A DNA stretch of 64,000 nucleotides from Sphingopyxis sp. BSN-002 (GTDB lineage: Bacteria; Pseudomonadota; Alphaproteobacteria; Sphingomonadales; Sphingomonadaceae): assembly GCF_022024275.1 (NCBI RefSeq), contig NZ_CP091804.1:2064501-2128500 (forward strand), given 5' to 3'. Under the pieces are notes generated by a model. The model searched no databases, was not told the DNA's origin, and was given only the letters and a program-made list of their open reading frames with translations. The position numbers were made by a program, and so were the translations under genes. This document shows positions 32,914 through 42,718 of this stretch, one piece after another; position 1 is the stretch's first letter; each line of letters begins with the position of its first letter.

Positions 32914-33849
32914 ATGAAACTCATCTCCGGCAACAGCAATCTGCCGCTGGCCCGCGCAATCGCGGACTATCTCGAGCTGCCGCTGACCGACACGAGCGTG
33001 CGCCGCTTCGCCGACGAGGAAGTCTTCGTCGAGATTCACGAGAATGTTCGCGGTCAGGACGTGTTCGTCGTTCAGCCGACGAACTTCCCGGCGAACGACA
33101 ATCTGATGGAACTGCTCATCATCACCGACGCGCTCCGCCGCGCCTCGGCGAAGCGCATCACCGCAGTCGTTCCCTATTTCGGCTATGCCCGTCAGGACCG
33201 GAAGCCCGGCCCACGCACCCCGATCTCGGCGAAGCTCGTCGCGAACCTGATCACCACCTCGGGCGCCGACCGCGTTCTCGCGATCGACCTGCACGCCGGG
33301 CAGATACAGGGCTTCTTCGATATCCCGACCGATAACCTCTACGCCGCGCCGGTGATGAGCGCCGATATCCAGGCGCGTTTCGGCGACAAGAATCTGATGG
33401 TCGTCTCGCCCGACGTCGGCGGCGTGGTCCGCGCCCGCGCGCTGGCGAAGCGCCTCGACAACGCGCCGCTGGCGATCGTCGACAAGCGCCGCGAGCGTGC
33501 CGGCGAATCGGAAGTCATGAACATCATCGGCGATGTGAAGGGCCGCTTCTGCATCCTGATCGACGATATCGTCGACTCGGCGGGCACGCTCTGCAATGCC
33601 GCCGCGGCGCTGAAGGCCGCGGGGGCCGAGGGCGTCGTCGCTTATTGTACGCACGGCGTCCTGTCGGGCGGCGCGGTCGCCCGCGTCGATGCGAGCGAGC
33701 TGACCGAGCTGGTGATCACCGATTCGATCCAGCCGACCGACGCGGTGAACGACAGCGGCAAGGTCCGCGCGCTGACCGTCGCACCGCTGCTCGGCGAAGC
33801 GATCAAGCGCATCGCCGACGAATCGAGCGTTTCGTCGCTCTTCGACTGA
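32914..33849 (+). CDS. prs: ribose-phosphate pyrophosphokinase
   Basis: A 311-residue PRPP synthase, making phosphoribosyl pyrophosphate for nucleotide, histidine, tryptophan and NAD synthesis. It shows [19 protein letters not shown], the ATP loop [10 protein letters not shown], the metal site [16 protein letters not shown], and the PRPP-binding loop [21 protein letters not shown] 32914 gives the usual N-terminus; a GTG at 32905 directly after AAAGGG in the same frame is an alternative. Confidence 0.97.
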   Translation: MKLISGNSNLPLARAIADYLELPLTDTSVRRFADEEVFVEIHENVRGQDVFVVQPTNFPANDNLMELLIITDALRRASAKRITAVVPYFGYARQDRKPGPRTPISAKLVANLITTSGADRVLAIDLHAGQIQGFFDIPTDNLYAAPVMSADIQARFGDKNLMVVSPDVGGVVRARALAKRLDNAPLAIVDKRRERAGESEVMNIIGDVKGRFCILIDDIVDSAGTLCNAAAALKAAGAEGVVAYCTHGVLSGGAVARVDASELTELVITDSIQPTDAVNDSGKVRALTVAPLLGEAIKRIADESSVSSLFD

Positions 33850-33859
33850 GGCCGGGGCA

Positions 33860-34600
33860 GTGGCGCGCATCCTCGTTCCGCTGCCGCTCACCGATTTCGA
33901 TCCGACCGAAGTCGCGGTGCCGTGGGCGGCGCTGAGCGAGGTCGGGCACAACATCACCTTCGCGACCGAAACCGGCGAGATCGCGCTTGCCGACCAGAAG
34001 ACACTGGGCCGTGGCAACGGTCCGCTGCCGCAGCGGTCGCTGGTGGCGCACGCCGATAATCGGCGCCTCTATGACGCTCTGGTCGAAAACGGCGCGTTTC
34101 GCGCACCGATCCGCTGGGCCAACGCGGCAATGCAGGACTTCGACGCGATCCTCTTTCCGGGTGGCCACGGTCCCGGCATGCGGCCCTATTGCGAATCGCC
34201 GGACGTACAGCGCCTCGCCGCCGAAGCCTTCGAGACCGGACAGCTCGTCGGTGCGATCTGCCATGGCGTGTTGCCGCTTGCCCGGGCCCGCGATGGTCGG
34301 CCGCTGCTCGAGGGACAGCGCACGACCTCGCTCACCGCCCTCATGGAACGGCTGTCGATCGTGATGACGCGCCGCCGGCTCGGCGATCATTACCGTACCT
34401 ACGCCGAGACCGTGGAAACCGAGGCGCGGCGCGCGGTCGGGACAACGGGCGCCTATCTGCGCGGACCGATGCTGCCGCACTATGCGACGCGCGAGCGGCC
34501 CGAGATCGGCTTCGTGGTCGAGGATGGCACCTATCTCTCGGCGCGATGGCCGGGCGACGCGTGGACGCTCGCCCGGCGGATGGCCGACCGCCTCGCCTGA
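33860..34600 (+). CDS. DJ-1/PfpI-like class I glutamine amidotransferase-fold protein
   Basis: A 246-residue protein of the DJ-1/PfpI superfamily, closest in layout to Hsp31-type deglycase/chaperones or ThiJ-like proteins. The nucleophile elbow is GAICHGVLPLA with the cysteine followed by histidine. FDAILFPGGHGPG supplies the acidic and oxyanion region. It starts at a GTG ten bases after prs, so it may share the prs transcript. The exact activity (glyoxalase III, deglycase, protease) is not resolved. Confidence 0.83.
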   Translation: MARILVPLPLTDFDPTEVAVPWAALSEVGHNITFATETGEIALADQKTLGRGNGPLPQRSLVAHADNRRLYDALVENGAFRAPIRWANAAMQDFDAILFPGGHGPGMRPYCESPDVQRLAAEAFETGQLVGAICHGVLPLARARDGRPLLEGQRTTSLTALMERLSIVMTRRRLGDHYRTYAETVETEARRAVGTTGAYLRGPMLPHYATRERPEIGFVVEDGTYLSARWPGDAWTLARRMADRLA

Positions 34601-34651
34601 GCAGCCGATGCCCGCTTGCATTTGCGCAGGCAAAGCCGCATCGCCACGGTG

Positions 34652-35443
34652 ATGAGCCTTTCCGACGATATCACCCTTGCCAATCGCCTTGCCGACGCCG
34701 CCGGCGCCGCGATCCGCCCCTTGTTCCGCTCCGCCTACGCCCATGAAGCCAAGGCCGACGCCTCGCCGGTCACCGAGGCCGACCGCGCCGCCGAAGCGGC
34801 GATGCGCCGCCTGCTCGATGCCGAGGCACCTCGCGACGGCATCATCGGCGAGGAATATGGCGCCGAACGCCCTGAATCATCACGGCAATGGGTGCTCGAC
34901 CCGATCGACGGCACCGTCAGTTTCATGGCGGGCCGGCCGATCTTCGGCACGCTCATCGCATTGCTCCAGGACGGCTGGCCGCTGATCGGCATCATCGACC
35001 AGCCGATCGCCGGCGAACGCTGGGTCGGCGCAATGGGGCAACCGACCCTGTTCAACGGCAAGCCCGCGACGACGCGGACTTGCCGCAACCTGTCCGACGC
35101 CGTGCTCGCAACCACCGGGCCGCAATATTTCAGCGACCATGACGGCGAACATTTCATGGCGCTCGCGGCGCAGACCTCGCACAAGCGCATGGTATTCGGC
35201 GGCGACTGCTACAATTACGGCCTGCTCGCGAGCGGGCATATCGACCTGGTTGTCGAGGCGGGACTGAAGCTCCACGATTTCGCCGCGCTGGTCCCCGTCG
35301 TTGAGGGCGCGGGGGGGACGATGTGTGACTGGAACGGCGACCCGCTCAACGCAGACAGCGCGGGCCATGTGATCGCGCTCGGTGATCCCGCGCGACTCGA
35401 GGATGTGATCGAGGGCCTCGCCTGCCATCACGAGCATGACTGA
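34652..35443 (+). CDS. hisN: inositol-monophosphatase-family phosphatase, probably histidinol-phosphatase
   Basis: A 263-residue member of the Mg-dependent IMPase family. Metal-binding motifs are GEEYGAE, WVLDPIDGTVSFMAGRPIFG and the later KLHDFAALVPVVEGAGG. The region FVTG-like MAGRPIFG and the ASPVTEADRAAEAAMR N-terminus match the HisN histidinol-phosphatases common in actinobacteria and sphingomonads. Inositol phosphatase activity remains possible. No other his genes are nearby. ATG 34652 is preferred; the reading frame is open upstream. Confidence 0.8.
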   Translation: MSLSDDITLANRLADAAGAAIRPLFRSAYAHEAKADASPVTEADRAAEAAMRRLLDAEAPRDGIIGEEYGAERPESSRQWVLDPIDGTVSFMAGRPIFGTLIALLQDGWPLIGIIDQPIAGERWVGAMGQPTLFNGKPATTRTCRNLSDAVLATTGPQYFSDHDGEHFMALAAQTSHKRMVFGGDCYNYGLLASGHIDLVVEAGLKLHDFAALVPVVEGAGGTMCDWNGDPLNADSAGHVIALGDPARLEDVIEGLACHHEHD

Positions 35444-35458
35444 GCCGTCGCAAGGCCG

Positions 35459-35842
35459 ATGCCTGCCCTGACGTGGCGACCCGGCTACGCGCGTGCCGCC
35501 GCCCTGCTCCTGCTGGTCGAGGTCGTGATCGCGCTGTGTATTCGCGACCGGTTCGTGCGCCCCTATCTGGGCGACTTGCTCGCCGTGATGCTCGTTTATC
35601 TTTCGCTTCGCGCGATCAGCACCTTGCGCCCTAGGCCCGCGGCGATCATCGCCTTCCTCGTCGGCCTGATCGTCGAAGTCGGTCAGGCAGCAGGGCTGCT
35701 GGAGCTCGTTGGCCTTGCGGATCAGGGATTCGCGCGCGTGCTGTTCGGAACATCCTTCAGCGTCGGGGATATAGTCTGCTATGCCGTGGGCGCTGTCCTG
35801 GCGCTGGCAGTCGACCGTCGACGCACAATCCCGACAGCCTGA
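35459..35842 (+). CDS. DUF2809 family membrane protein
   Basis: A 127-residue protein with four transmembrane helices, including LLLLVEVVIALCI, LAVMLVYLSLRAI and IIAFLVGLIVEVGQAAGLLEL. The FVRPYLGDLLAVMLVY and GTSFSVGDIVCYAVGAVLAL segments match DUF2809 small membrane proteins. Function unknown. It begins 15 bases after the phosphatase. Confidence 0.82.
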   Translation: MPALTWRPGYARAAALLLLVEVVIALCIRDRFVRPYLGDLLAVMLVYLSLRAISTLRPRPAAIIAFLVGLIVEVGQAAGLLELVGLADQGFARVLFGTSFSVGDIVCYAVGAVLALAVDRRRTIPTA

Positions 35843-35856
35843 AAGAGAGGATTGCA

Positions 35857-36207
35857 ATGGCTTTTGACGGCAGCTGCCACTGCGGCGCGGTGACCTATAC
35901 TGTCGAAGACGATATCCCGACGACTGCGATGAGCTGCAATTGCTCGCATTGCCGGCGCAAGGGCTTTCTCCTCGCCTTCGTTCCGATCGACCGGTTCCGG
36001 CTGACGGGCGGCACGGACAAGCTCGAATCGTACAAGTTCAACAGGCATAATATCGACCATCAATTCTGCATCGAATGCGGCTGTCAGGGCTTTTCGGTCG
36101 GCACCGGTCCCGACGGATCGAAGATGGCGGCGGTGAACCTGCGCTGTGTGCCCGATGCCGATCTGGACGCGCTGACGATCCAGAAGGTCGACGGGGCGAG
36201 TTTTTAG
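35857..36207 (+). CDS. GFA family zinc-binding protein
   Basis: A 116-residue protein of the glutathione-dependent formaldehyde-activating (GFA/CENP-V) family. The zinc cysteines are seen in GSCHCGAVTY, SCNCSHCRRKG and FCIECGCQGF. Most GFA-family members are annotated by fold; a formaldehyde role has little support for the general family. It follows the DUF2809 gene by 14 bases, with an AGAGAGG site before the ATG. Confidence 0.9.
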   Translation: MAFDGSCHCGAVTYTVEDDIPTTAMSCNCSHCRRKGFLLAFVPIDRFRLTGGTDKLESYKFNRHNIDHQFCIECGCQGFSVGTGPDGSKMAAVNLRCVPDADLDALTIQKVDGASF

Positions 36208-36219
36208 CCCCCGCAACGC

Positions 36220-36248
36220 TTGCATTTCGGCGCGAATCCCCCTAAGCG
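36220..36248 (+). promoter_or_regulatory. candidate promoter of rpmI-rplT
   Basis: TTGCAT (36220-36225), a 17-base spacer and TAAGCG (36243-36248) lie in the 117-base gap before rpmI. About 70 bases of leader would remain, room for the L20-dependent control known for this operon in other bacteria, though no pseudoknot was worked out. Confidence 0.4.
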
Positions 36249-36324
36249 CGCCGCTTCCGATTGTACCGGCTGGCTGAAAGGGCTGCCAGGCCGATACGCA
36301 AACGGACTTCAAAAGGAGACCAAA

Positions 36325-36528
36325 ATGCCCAAAATGAAGACCAAGAGCGGTGTGAAGAAGCGCTTCAAATTCACCGCTTCGGGCAAGGTGAAGCACGGCG
36401 TCGCCGGCAAGCGTCACCGCCTGATCAGCCACAATTCGAAATATATCCGCACCAACCGCGGCACCAGCGTGCTCAGCGATTCGGACGCGGCCCATGTGCG
36501 CCTCTGGGCGCCCTACGGCCTGAAGTAA
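36325..36528 (+). CDS. rpmI: 50S ribosomal protein L35
   Basis: A 67-residue basic protein with the L35 pattern [25 protein letters not shown]-like [10 protein letters not shown] and the C-terminal [20 protein letters not shown] precedes the ATG. It forms a pair with rplT. The translation factor gene infC, usually the first gene of this operon, is absent; a GFA-family gene precedes it. Confidence 0.97.
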   Translation: MPKMKTKSGVKKRFKFTASGKVKHGVAGKRHRLISHNSKYIRTNRGTSVLSDSDAAHVRLWAPYGLK

Positions 36529-36540
36529 GGAGCGCCAGAC

Positions 36541-36906
36541 ATGTCACGCATCAAACGCGGCGTTACCACGCGCGCCAAGCACAAGCGCGTATTGGAACAG
36601 GCGAAGGGCTATTATGGCCGTCGCAAGAATACCATCCGTGTCGCCAAGCAGGCCGTCGAAAAGGCGGGCCAGTATGCTTATCGCGACCGCAAGGTCAAAA
36701 AGCGGAGCTTCCGCGCGCTCTGGATCCAGCGCATCAACGCTGCGGTCCGCGCCGAGGGCCTGACCTATTCGCAGTTCATGCACGGCGTGAAGCTTGCCGG
36801 GATCGAACTCGACCGGAAGGTCATGGCCGACCTCGCGATGAACGAAGGTGGCGTGTTCACCACGATCATCGCGCAGGCGAAGGCGGCGCTGCCCAAGGCG
36901 GCCTGA
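36541..36906 (+). CDS. rplT: 50S ribosomal protein L20
   Basis: A 121-residue L20, an early 50S assembly protein. [18 protein letters not shown] begins the long N-terminal helix, followed by [38 protein letters not shown] and [20 protein letters not shown]. It ends 24 bases before a strong terminator. Confidence 0.98.
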   Translation: MSRIKRGVTTRAKHKRVLEQAKGYYGRRKNTIRVAKQAVEKAGQYAYRDRKVKKRSFRALWIQRINAAVRAEGLTYSQFMHGVKLAGIELDRKVMADLAMNEGGVFTTIIAQAKAALPKAA

Positions 36907-36930
36907 GCTTTACGGCTATCGCCAAAGCAA

Positions 36931-36960
36931 AAGGGCGGTCCCGACGGGGCCGCCCTTTTT
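36931..36960 (+). terminator. rpmI-rplT terminator
   Basis: AAGGGCGG and CCGCCCTT arms form a stem around an eleven-base loop, followed by TTTTT on the plus strand, 24 bases after the rplT stop. Confidence 0.8.
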
Positions 36961-37104
36961 CGTGTCGGTAGAAACAGGAACGGCGCGAAGGTTTCCCTTC
37001 ACGCCGTTCCGACAATGGCTTCATCGGAAGACCATCGCCCCCCTCCCTCCGAACCGGATAGCCGTGGGTCGCAGAAAGCTTACGGCCGGTGGAAGTGTCC
37101 CTAT

Positions 37105-37127
37105 GGCGCGACATATGCCGTCGCGCC
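37105..37127. repeat. inverted repeat upstream of the AraC-type gene
   Basis: Perfect eight-base arms GGCGCGAC and GTCGCGCC enclose ATATGCC, about 80 bases before the AraC-type start. It could be an operator or a structured leader element. The surrounding gap (36907-37209, about 300 bases) otherwise holds the rplT terminator and an AT-rich stretch (37131-37180) that probably contains the promoter. Confidence 0.4.
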
Positions 37128-37209
37128 GCGCACAAAAATTGTAAAAACCCGACAAAATTACTGCCTAGGCTGTTGTTTTTTTATGCGCGCCTCCGCATGG
37201 AATGCTTTC

Positions 37210-38112
37210 ATGACCGTGGGAGAATCTGAAAGCGGACCCGAATCCGGGATGCGCGTGGTGACGCGCTTCTTCCCCGTTTCCGCGGCTCTCCGTCCCTATT
37301 GCAGCATCATCTACCTGACCGAGGTCGAGACCCCGCCGGGTACGCGCGTCGAGGACCATTTACACCCGGAATGGGCGAATCTGCGGTTCATCGACGGCGA
37401 GCCGTCGATCGCCGGCGTCGGGGGCGCGAAGCCCGAGCCCGCGCCGCATTTCGTCGTCACGGGTCCGACAAGCAAGGCCACCTATTTCGCTGCCGGCAAC
37501 ATGCGTGCATGGGGAATCGGGGTTCTGCCTGCGGGTTGGGCCAAATTTTTCGCGCTGCCCGCCGAGGACCTCGCCGACCGCTCCGTCGACGGGGCGAAGC
37601 ACCCCGCTTTCGTCCATCTCGCACCACTCGCCGATCGATTGCGGAAAGCGAACGACGTTGGCGCGGCTGCGCAAATGCTCGATGACCATTTCGCGAGCCT
37701 GCTCGCAGTCGCTCCGCGCGACGATCCGGCGATCCTCGCCGCGCATGGCGCGCTCGTCGACGACGAGCTGACGAGCGTTGCCGAGCTTGCCGAAAAGCTG
37801 GAGCTTTCCGAACGCTCGGTCGAGCGTCTGTCGCGCCGCGCCTTCGGCTTTCCGCCGAAGCTTCTCATCCGCCGCCAGCGCTTCCTGCGCAGCCTCGCGC
37901 GCTTCATGCTCGATCCCTCGATGAGCTGGATCGAGACGCTCGACTATCAATATTATGACCAGGCTCAATTCACCCGCGATTTCCGGCGCTTCATGGGGAT
38001 GAGCCCGCGCGCCTATGCGGCGCGGCCGAAGCCGATCCTCGGCAGCGCCGCGCGCGCCCGCGCCGCAGCGGCAGGCGAAGCCGTTCAGGGGCTCCACAAA
38101 CCCGCGGGTTAG
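37210..38112 (+). CDS. AraC-family transcriptional regulator
   Basis: A 300-residue regulator. The C-terminal 100 residues hold two helix-turn-helix units: [26 protein letters not shown], followed by [30 protein letters not shown], which is the AraC signature. The N-terminal 190 residues (cupin-like, with [17 protein letters not shown] strands) probably bind an effector. Its start is uncertain: ATG 37183, 37210 and 37249 are all in frame and none has a strong ribosome-binding site. No target is linked by position. Confidence 0.87.
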   Translation: MTVGESESGPESGMRVVTRFFPVSAALRPYCSIIYLTEVETPPGTRVEDHLHPEWANLRFIDGEPSIAGVGGAKPEPAPHFVVTGPTSKATYFAAGNMRAWGIGVLPAGWAKFFALPAEDLADRSVDGAKHPAFVHLAPLADRLRKANDVGAAAQMLDDHFASLLAVAPRDDPAILAAHGALVDDELTSVAELAEKLELSERSVERLSRRAFGFPPKLLIRRQRFLRSLARFMLDPSMSWIETLDYQYYDQAQFTRDFRRFMGMSPRAYAARPKPILGSAARARAAAAGEAVQGLHKPAG

Positions 38113-38134
38113 GCCCGCTTTCCGGCCAACAGAC

Positions 38135-38163
38135 TTGATTGCATCGCGCGTTCGGTGCAAGCG
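38135..38163 (+). promoter_or_regulatory. candidate promoter of pheS-pheT
   Basis: TTGATT (38135-38140), 17 bases, then CAAGCG (38158-38163), close to the rpmI box TAAGCG. The leader of about 85 bases shows GC-rich hairpins but no run of Phe codons. Confidence 0.35.
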
Positions 38164-38254
38164 GCGGGCGACGGACGCGCGGGCAGCCGCCGTCTCCATA
38201 AAGACAAGAACACAGGCCGGCAGCGGCAGCGCCGCCGGAACAGGACGAACGACG

Positions 38255-39349
38255 ATGAGCGAGACACAGGCCCTGCAGGCAAAGCTGGTGGGCGATATCG
38301 AGGCCGCAGCCGATCTCGACGCAATCGAGGCCCTGCGCGTCGCCGCGCTCGGCAAGGCAGGCAGCGTGACCGGCCTCCTCAAAACGCTCGGCGGCATGAC
38401 CCCCGAAGAGCGTCAGGCCGAAGGGCCGAAGATTCACGCGCTGCGCGAAGCCGTTACCGAGGCGATCGCGACGCGCAAGGCTGCGCTCGAAGGCGCCGCA
38501 CTCGATGCGAAGCTTGCCAGCGAAAAGCTCGACATGACCCTTCCCGCCGCCGATGCGCCCGGCGGCAGCGTCCATCCGGTAAGCCAGGTGATGGACGAGC
38601 TCGCTGAAATCTTCGCCGACATGGGCTTCGCTGTCGCGACCGGGCCCGAGATCGAGGACGACTGGCGCAACTTCACCGCGCTGAACATCCCCGAGACGCA
38701 CCCCGCGCGCGCGATGCACGACACCTTCTACTTCCCCGATACGGACGCGGAAGGCCGCGCGATGCTGCTGCGCACGCACACCTCGCCGGTGCAGATCCGC
38801 ACGATGATGAGCGAGGAGCCGCCGATCCGCATCATTGCGCCGGGCCGCGTCTATCGCAGCGACAGCGACGCGACGCACACCCCGATGTTCCACCAGGTCG
38901 AGGGGCTGGTCATCGACCGCGGCATCCATATGGGGCATCTCAAATGGACGCTCGAAACCTTTCTCAAGGCCTATTTCGAACGTGACGACATCGTGCTGCG
39001 CCTGCGCCCAAGCTATTTCCCCTTCACCGAACCTTCGGCGGAGGTCGACGTCGGCTATAAACAGGAAAAGGGTCGCCGGATCGTCGGCGGCAACGGCGAC
39101 GACGAAGGCCATGCGTGGATGGAGCTGCTCGGCAGCGGTATGGTCAACCGCCGCGTGATCGCCAACTGCGGGCTCGATCCCGATGTCTGGCAGGGTTTCG
39201 CCTTCGGTGTCGGCGTCGACCGGCTCGCCATGCTGAAATATGGCATGGACGATCTTCGCGCCTTCTTCGACGGCGACCTGCGCTGGCTCGCGCATTATGG
39301 ATTCAACGCGCTGTCGGTCCCGACGCTCAGCGGGGGAATTTCGGCATGA
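38255..39349 (+). CDS. pheS: phenylalanine--tRNA ligase, alpha subunit
   Basis: A 364-residue PheS. The N-terminal coiled coil (about 1 to 90) binds tRNA, and the class II catalytic core follows with motif 2 ([25 protein letters not shown]) and motif 3 ([19 protein letters not shown]). A frame opens upstream but the ATG at 38255 gives the usual start. Its stop overlaps the pheT start, so the two subunits are made in step for the alpha2beta2 enzyme. Confidence 0.98.
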   Translation: MSETQALQAKLVGDIEAAADLDAIEALRVAALGKAGSVTGLLKTLGGMTPEERQAEGPKIHALREAVTEAIATRKAALEGAALDAKLASEKLDMTLPAADAPGGSVHPVSQVMDELAEIFADMGFAVATGPEIEDDWRNFTALNIPETHPARAMHDTFYFPDTDAEGRAMLLRTHTSPVQIRTMMSEEPPIRIIAPGRVYRSDSDATHTPMFHQVEGLVIDRGIHMGHLKWTLETFLKAYFERDDIVLRLRPSYFPFTEPSAEVDVGYKQEKGRRIVGGNGDDEGHAWMELLGSGMVNRRVIANCGLDPDVWQGFAFGVGVDRLAMLKYGMDDLRAFFDGDLRWLAHYGFNALSVPTLSGGISA

Positions 39350-41730
39350 AGATCACCCTCGACTGGCTCCGCGAACATCTGGATGGCGACTATTCGGTCG
39401 CCGATGTCGTCGCGACGCTCAACCGCATCGGCCACGAGGTCGAAGGCGTCGAAAATCCGGCCGAAAAGCTCGCCGGTTTCCGCGTCGCGAAGGTGCTGAC
39501 CGCCGAAAAGCACCCGCAGGCCGACAAGCTGCAGGTGCTGACCGTCGACAGCGGCGACGGCGTGCCCCTGACGGTCGTGTGCGGCGCACCCAACGCGCGC
39601 GCCGGCCTCGTCGGCGTGCTCGGCCTGCCCGGCGCGGTGGTGCCGGTCAATGGCATGGAGCTGAAGATCGCCGCAGTACGCGGCGTCGAATCGAACGGCA
39701 TGATGTGTTCGACGCGCGAGCTGGAGCTTGGCGACGATCATGACGGGATCATCGAGCTTCCCGCCGATGCGCCGGTCGGGACGCCCTTTGCCGATTATTC
39801 GGGCGCGGGCGATCCGGTGATCGACATTTCGATCACGCCGAACCGGCAGGACTGCATGGGCGTACGCGGCATCGCGCGCGACCTTGCGGCCGCCGGGCTC
39901 GGCACGCTGAAACCGCTGGCCGTGCCCGCAGTCGAAGGCACCGGCGCGCCGGCGACCGAAATCCGGACCGACGATCCCGAAGCCTGCCCTGCCTTCTACG
40001 GCCGCACCATCGCGGGCGTCGACAACCGCGTCGCAACCCCCGAATGGATGCGCCGCCGTCTCGAAGCCATCGGCCAGCGCTCGATCTCGGCCCTCGTCGA
40101 CATCAGTAATTATGTGATGTTCGACCTCGGCCGCCCGAGCCATATCTATGATCGTGCCAAGCTTCACGGCGCACTCGTCGCGCGGCGCGCGAAGGATGGC
40201 GAGACCGCCATGGCGCTCAACGGCAAGGAATATGCGCTGACGGGTACGATGACCGTGATCGCCGACGAGCGCGAAGTCCACGACATCGCCGGCATCATGG
40301 GCGGCGAGCATTCGGGGTGCAGCGAGGACACGACCGACGTCCTGATCGAGATCGCCTGGTTCACCCCCGAACGCATCGCGCTGACGGGTCAGGCGCTCGC
40401 GCTGACCAGCGACGCGCGCAGCCGTTTCGAACGCGGCGTCGATCCGGCCTTCCTCGACGAGGGGACCGCGATCGTTACGCAATATGTTCTCGACATCTGC
40501 GGCGGCACGCCGTCGGCGATGACGCGCGCGGGCACACCGCCCGCTGCGGACAAGGTCGTCGATTACGATCCGTCGCTGTCGGCGACGCTCGGCGGCATCG
40601 CGATCGAGCCCGCGAAACAGCGCGCGATCCTCGAAGCGCTCGGCTTTGGCGTGACCGAGGGCAATCCGTGGAAGATCGCGGTGCCGAGCTGGCGCCGCGA
40701 CGTCGACGCCGCGCCCGACATCGTCGAGGAAGTCACGCGCATCACCGGCTTCGACGCGATCGCCTCGGCGCCGCTGCCGCGAACCGACGGTGTCGCCAAG
40801 CCGACCGCCACCGCCGAGCAGCTCGTCGAGCGTCGCCTGCGCCGTAGCGCCGCGGCTGCGGGCTTCCATGAAGCGGTGACCTGGTCGTTCATCAGCGACC
40901 GCGAGGCCGCGCCCTTCGGCGGCGGCACCTGGAGCCTCGCCAACCCGATCAGCGAAGACCTGAAGGTCATGCGCCCGTCGCTGCTTCCCGGCCTGCTCGC
41001 AGCCGCCGCCCGCAACCAGAATCGCGGCGCCGACAGCGTCCGCCTGTTCGAGATCGGTCGCCGCTATATCGGCACGACCGAGCATCCGACGCTCTGCGTG
41101 CTGATGGCGGGCGACAAGGCGTCGCGCGGATGGCAGGCCGGCAAGGCTGCGCCGTTCGATGCCTTTGATGCGAAAGCCGCTGCGCTTGCCTTGCTCGAAG
41201 CGGCGGGCGCACCCGCCGACCGGCTGCAGGTGATGGAGCCCGTTGCCGACGCCGGCATCTGGCATCCGGGCCAGTCGGCAACGCTGCGCCTCGGACCCAA
41301 GGCGGTACTCGCAGAATTCGGCGCGCTGCATCCGGCGCTGACGAAGCATTTCGACGTCGACGGCGCAGTGATGGCAGTACAGATCTTTCTCGACGCGATC
41401 CCGGCGAAGCGCGCGAGCGGCCCGGCACGCGCCGCCTTTACGCCGCCCGCGCTGCAATCGGTGCGGCGCGACTTCGCCTTCCTCGCGCCGCAAGCTCTCG
41501 CTGCGGGCGATCTGGTCCGCGCGATCCGCGGTGCCGACAAGGCCGCAATCGTCGATGCCCGCCTGTTCGACCGCTTTGCCGGGCAGGGCGTGCCGGATGG
41601 GCAGGTGAGCCTGGCGGTCGAGATCGAACTGCAGCCGCTCGACAAAAGCTTTACCGACGCCGAACTGAAAGCCATCGCCGACAAGGTCGTCGGCGCCGCA
41701 GCAAAGGTCGGTGCGACGCTGCGCGGATGA
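39346..41730 (+). CDS. pheT: phenylalanine--tRNA ligase, beta subunit
   Basis: A 794-residue PheT. Parts in order: [13 protein letters not shown]-terminus, the tRNA-binding EMAP-like domain (about 40 to 150, with [11 protein letters not shown]), the B3/B4 editing module, the B5 domain, the inactive synthetase-like core and the ferredoxin-fold anticodon-binding domain (last 95 residues, [14 protein letters not shown] [13 protein letters not shown]). It clears mischarged tyrosine. The ATG overlaps the pheS stop. Confidence 0.98.
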   Translation: MKITLDWLREHLDGDYSVADVVATLNRIGHEVEGVENPAEKLAGFRVAKVLTAEKHPQADKLQVLTVDSGDGVPLTVVCGAPNARAGLVGVLGLPGAVVPVNGMELKIAAVRGVESNGMMCSTRELELGDDHDGIIELPADAPVGTPFADYSGAGDPVIDISITPNRQDCMGVRGIARDLAAAGLGTLKPLAVPAVEGTGAPATEIRTDDPEACPAFYGRTIAGVDNRVATPEWMRRRLEAIGQRSISALVDISNYVMFDLGRPSHIYDRAKLHGALVARRAKDGETAMALNGKEYALTGTMTVIADEREVHDIAGIMGGEHSGCSEDTTDVLIEIAWFTPERIALTGQALALTSDARSRFERGVDPAFLDEGTAIVTQYVLDICGGTPSAMTRAGTPPAADKVVDYDPSLSATLGGIAIEPAKQRAILEALGFGVTEGNPWKIAVPSWRRDVDAAPDIVEEVTRITGFDAIASAPLPRTDGVAKPTATAEQLVERRLRRSAAAAGFHEAVTWSFISDREAAPFGGGTWSLANPISEDLKVMRPSLLPGLLAAAARNQNRGADSVRLFEIGRRYIGTTEHPTLCVLMAGDKASRGWQAGKAAPFDAFDAKAAALALLEAAGAPADRLQVMEPVADAGIWHPGQSATLRLGPKAVLAEFGALHPALTKHFDVDGAVMAVQIFLDAIPAKRASGPARAAFTPPALQSVRRDFAFLAPQALAAGDLVRAIRGADKAAIVDARLFDRFAGQGVPDGQVSLAVEIELQPLDKSFTDAELKAIADKVVGAAAKVGATLRG

Positions 41731-41767
41731 TTTCGCCGGATCGGCGAGGTTGAAAGGAGAGTTTGAG

Positions 41768-42718
41768 ATGGACACTCGTCACCTCGTCGACCGCGAGATC
41801 GCGCCGTTGATCGACCTGTTCCCGCGGGTCGACCTCGACGCCGTGCCGATCGAGCAGGTCCGCGCGAAGGCCGCGGAAACCTATGGCATCCTGCCGCCTC
41901 CGGCGATCACGCCCGAGGAGATCATGGTCCCTTCGATCCACGGCGGTCCCGATATTCCCGTCTATCTTTTTCGTCCCGAGGCTGCACGCCCCGGCGCTGG
42001 CGCCATTCTCCATATCCATGGCGGCGGCATGGTTATGGGATCGGTCAAACAGACGTCGATGGTGCCCGCCGCACTGGCGGCCGCAGCCGGGGTGCCGGTG
42101 GCGTCGGTCGAATATCGGCTGGCCCCCGAACATCCTTTTCCCGCACCGCAGCAGGATTGCCATTCGGCGCTGAGCTGGCTCGCCGGCCAGAGCGAGGCGC
42201 TGGGTTTCGACGCAAGCCGGATTGTCGTTGCCGGTGAAAGCGCCGGCGGCGGACTGGCGGCAGCGCTGGCGATCATGGCGCGCGACCTCGGCGGCCCGGC
42301 GATCGCAGGCCAGCTTCTAACCTATCCGATGCTCGACCATCGCACCGGCAGCGATTTCTGTCCCTATGCCAATCCGAACACCGGCGAATTCATCTGGACG
42401 CGCGCGAGCAATCGCTTTGGCTGGCGCTCGCTGCGAGGCAGTTACAAGGCCGACGACGAGCGCCGCGGCTGGTTTTCGCCGAGTCTGGCCGACGATCTGT
42501 CGAACCTGCCGCCCGCCTATATCGCAACGGGCAGCCTCGATCTCTTCTTCGACGAGAATCTCGACTATGCGCGGCGGCTGGTTGCGGCCGGCGTGCCCGT
42601 CGACCTGCACAGCTATGCCGGCGCGATCCACGCGTTCAACGCGATACCCGATGCCGCACTTAGCCAGCGTTTCAACGCGGGGCTGCTGGCTGCAGCGGCT
42701 GCGATGACCGCAGCCTAG
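41768..42718 (+). CDS. alpha/beta hydrolase, HSL-type esterase
   Basis: A 316-residue hormone-sensitive-lipase-type (family IV) carboxylesterase. The oxyanion HGGG is in LHIHGGGMVMGS, catalytic Ser in VAGESAGGGLAAAL, Asp in LDLFFDENLDYARRL and His in AIHAFNAIPD. No signal peptide. AAAGGAG lies before the chosen ATG. It probably acts on short-chain esters or xenobiotics. Its TAG stop shares the CTAG with the convergent glnD stop. Confidence 0.92.
   Translation: MDTRHLVDREIAPLIDLFPRVDLDAVPIEQVRAKAAETYGILPPPAITPEEIMVPSIHGGPDIPVYLFRPEAARPGAGAILHIHGGGMVMGSVKQTSMVPAALAAAAGVPVASVEYRLAPEHPFPAPQQDCHSALSWLAGQSEALGFDASRIVVAGESAGGGLAAALAIMARDLGGPAIAGQLLTYPMLDHRTGSDFCPYANPNTGEFIWTRASNRFGWRSLRGSYKADDERRGWFSPSLADDLSNLPPAYIATGSLDLFFDENLDYARRLVAAGVPVDLHSYAGAIHAFNAIPDAALSQRFNAGLLAAAAAMTAA

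Noticed and set aside
38113..38254. Possible Phe attenuator or T-box ahead of pheS
   Set aside because: No leader peptide with consecutive Phe codons and no T-box bulge were seen; only generic GC hairpins.
39295..41775. Minus-strand open frame of over 800 codons opposite pheT
   Set aside because: It mirrors the high-GC third positions of pheT, has no recognisable domain, and pheT is certain.
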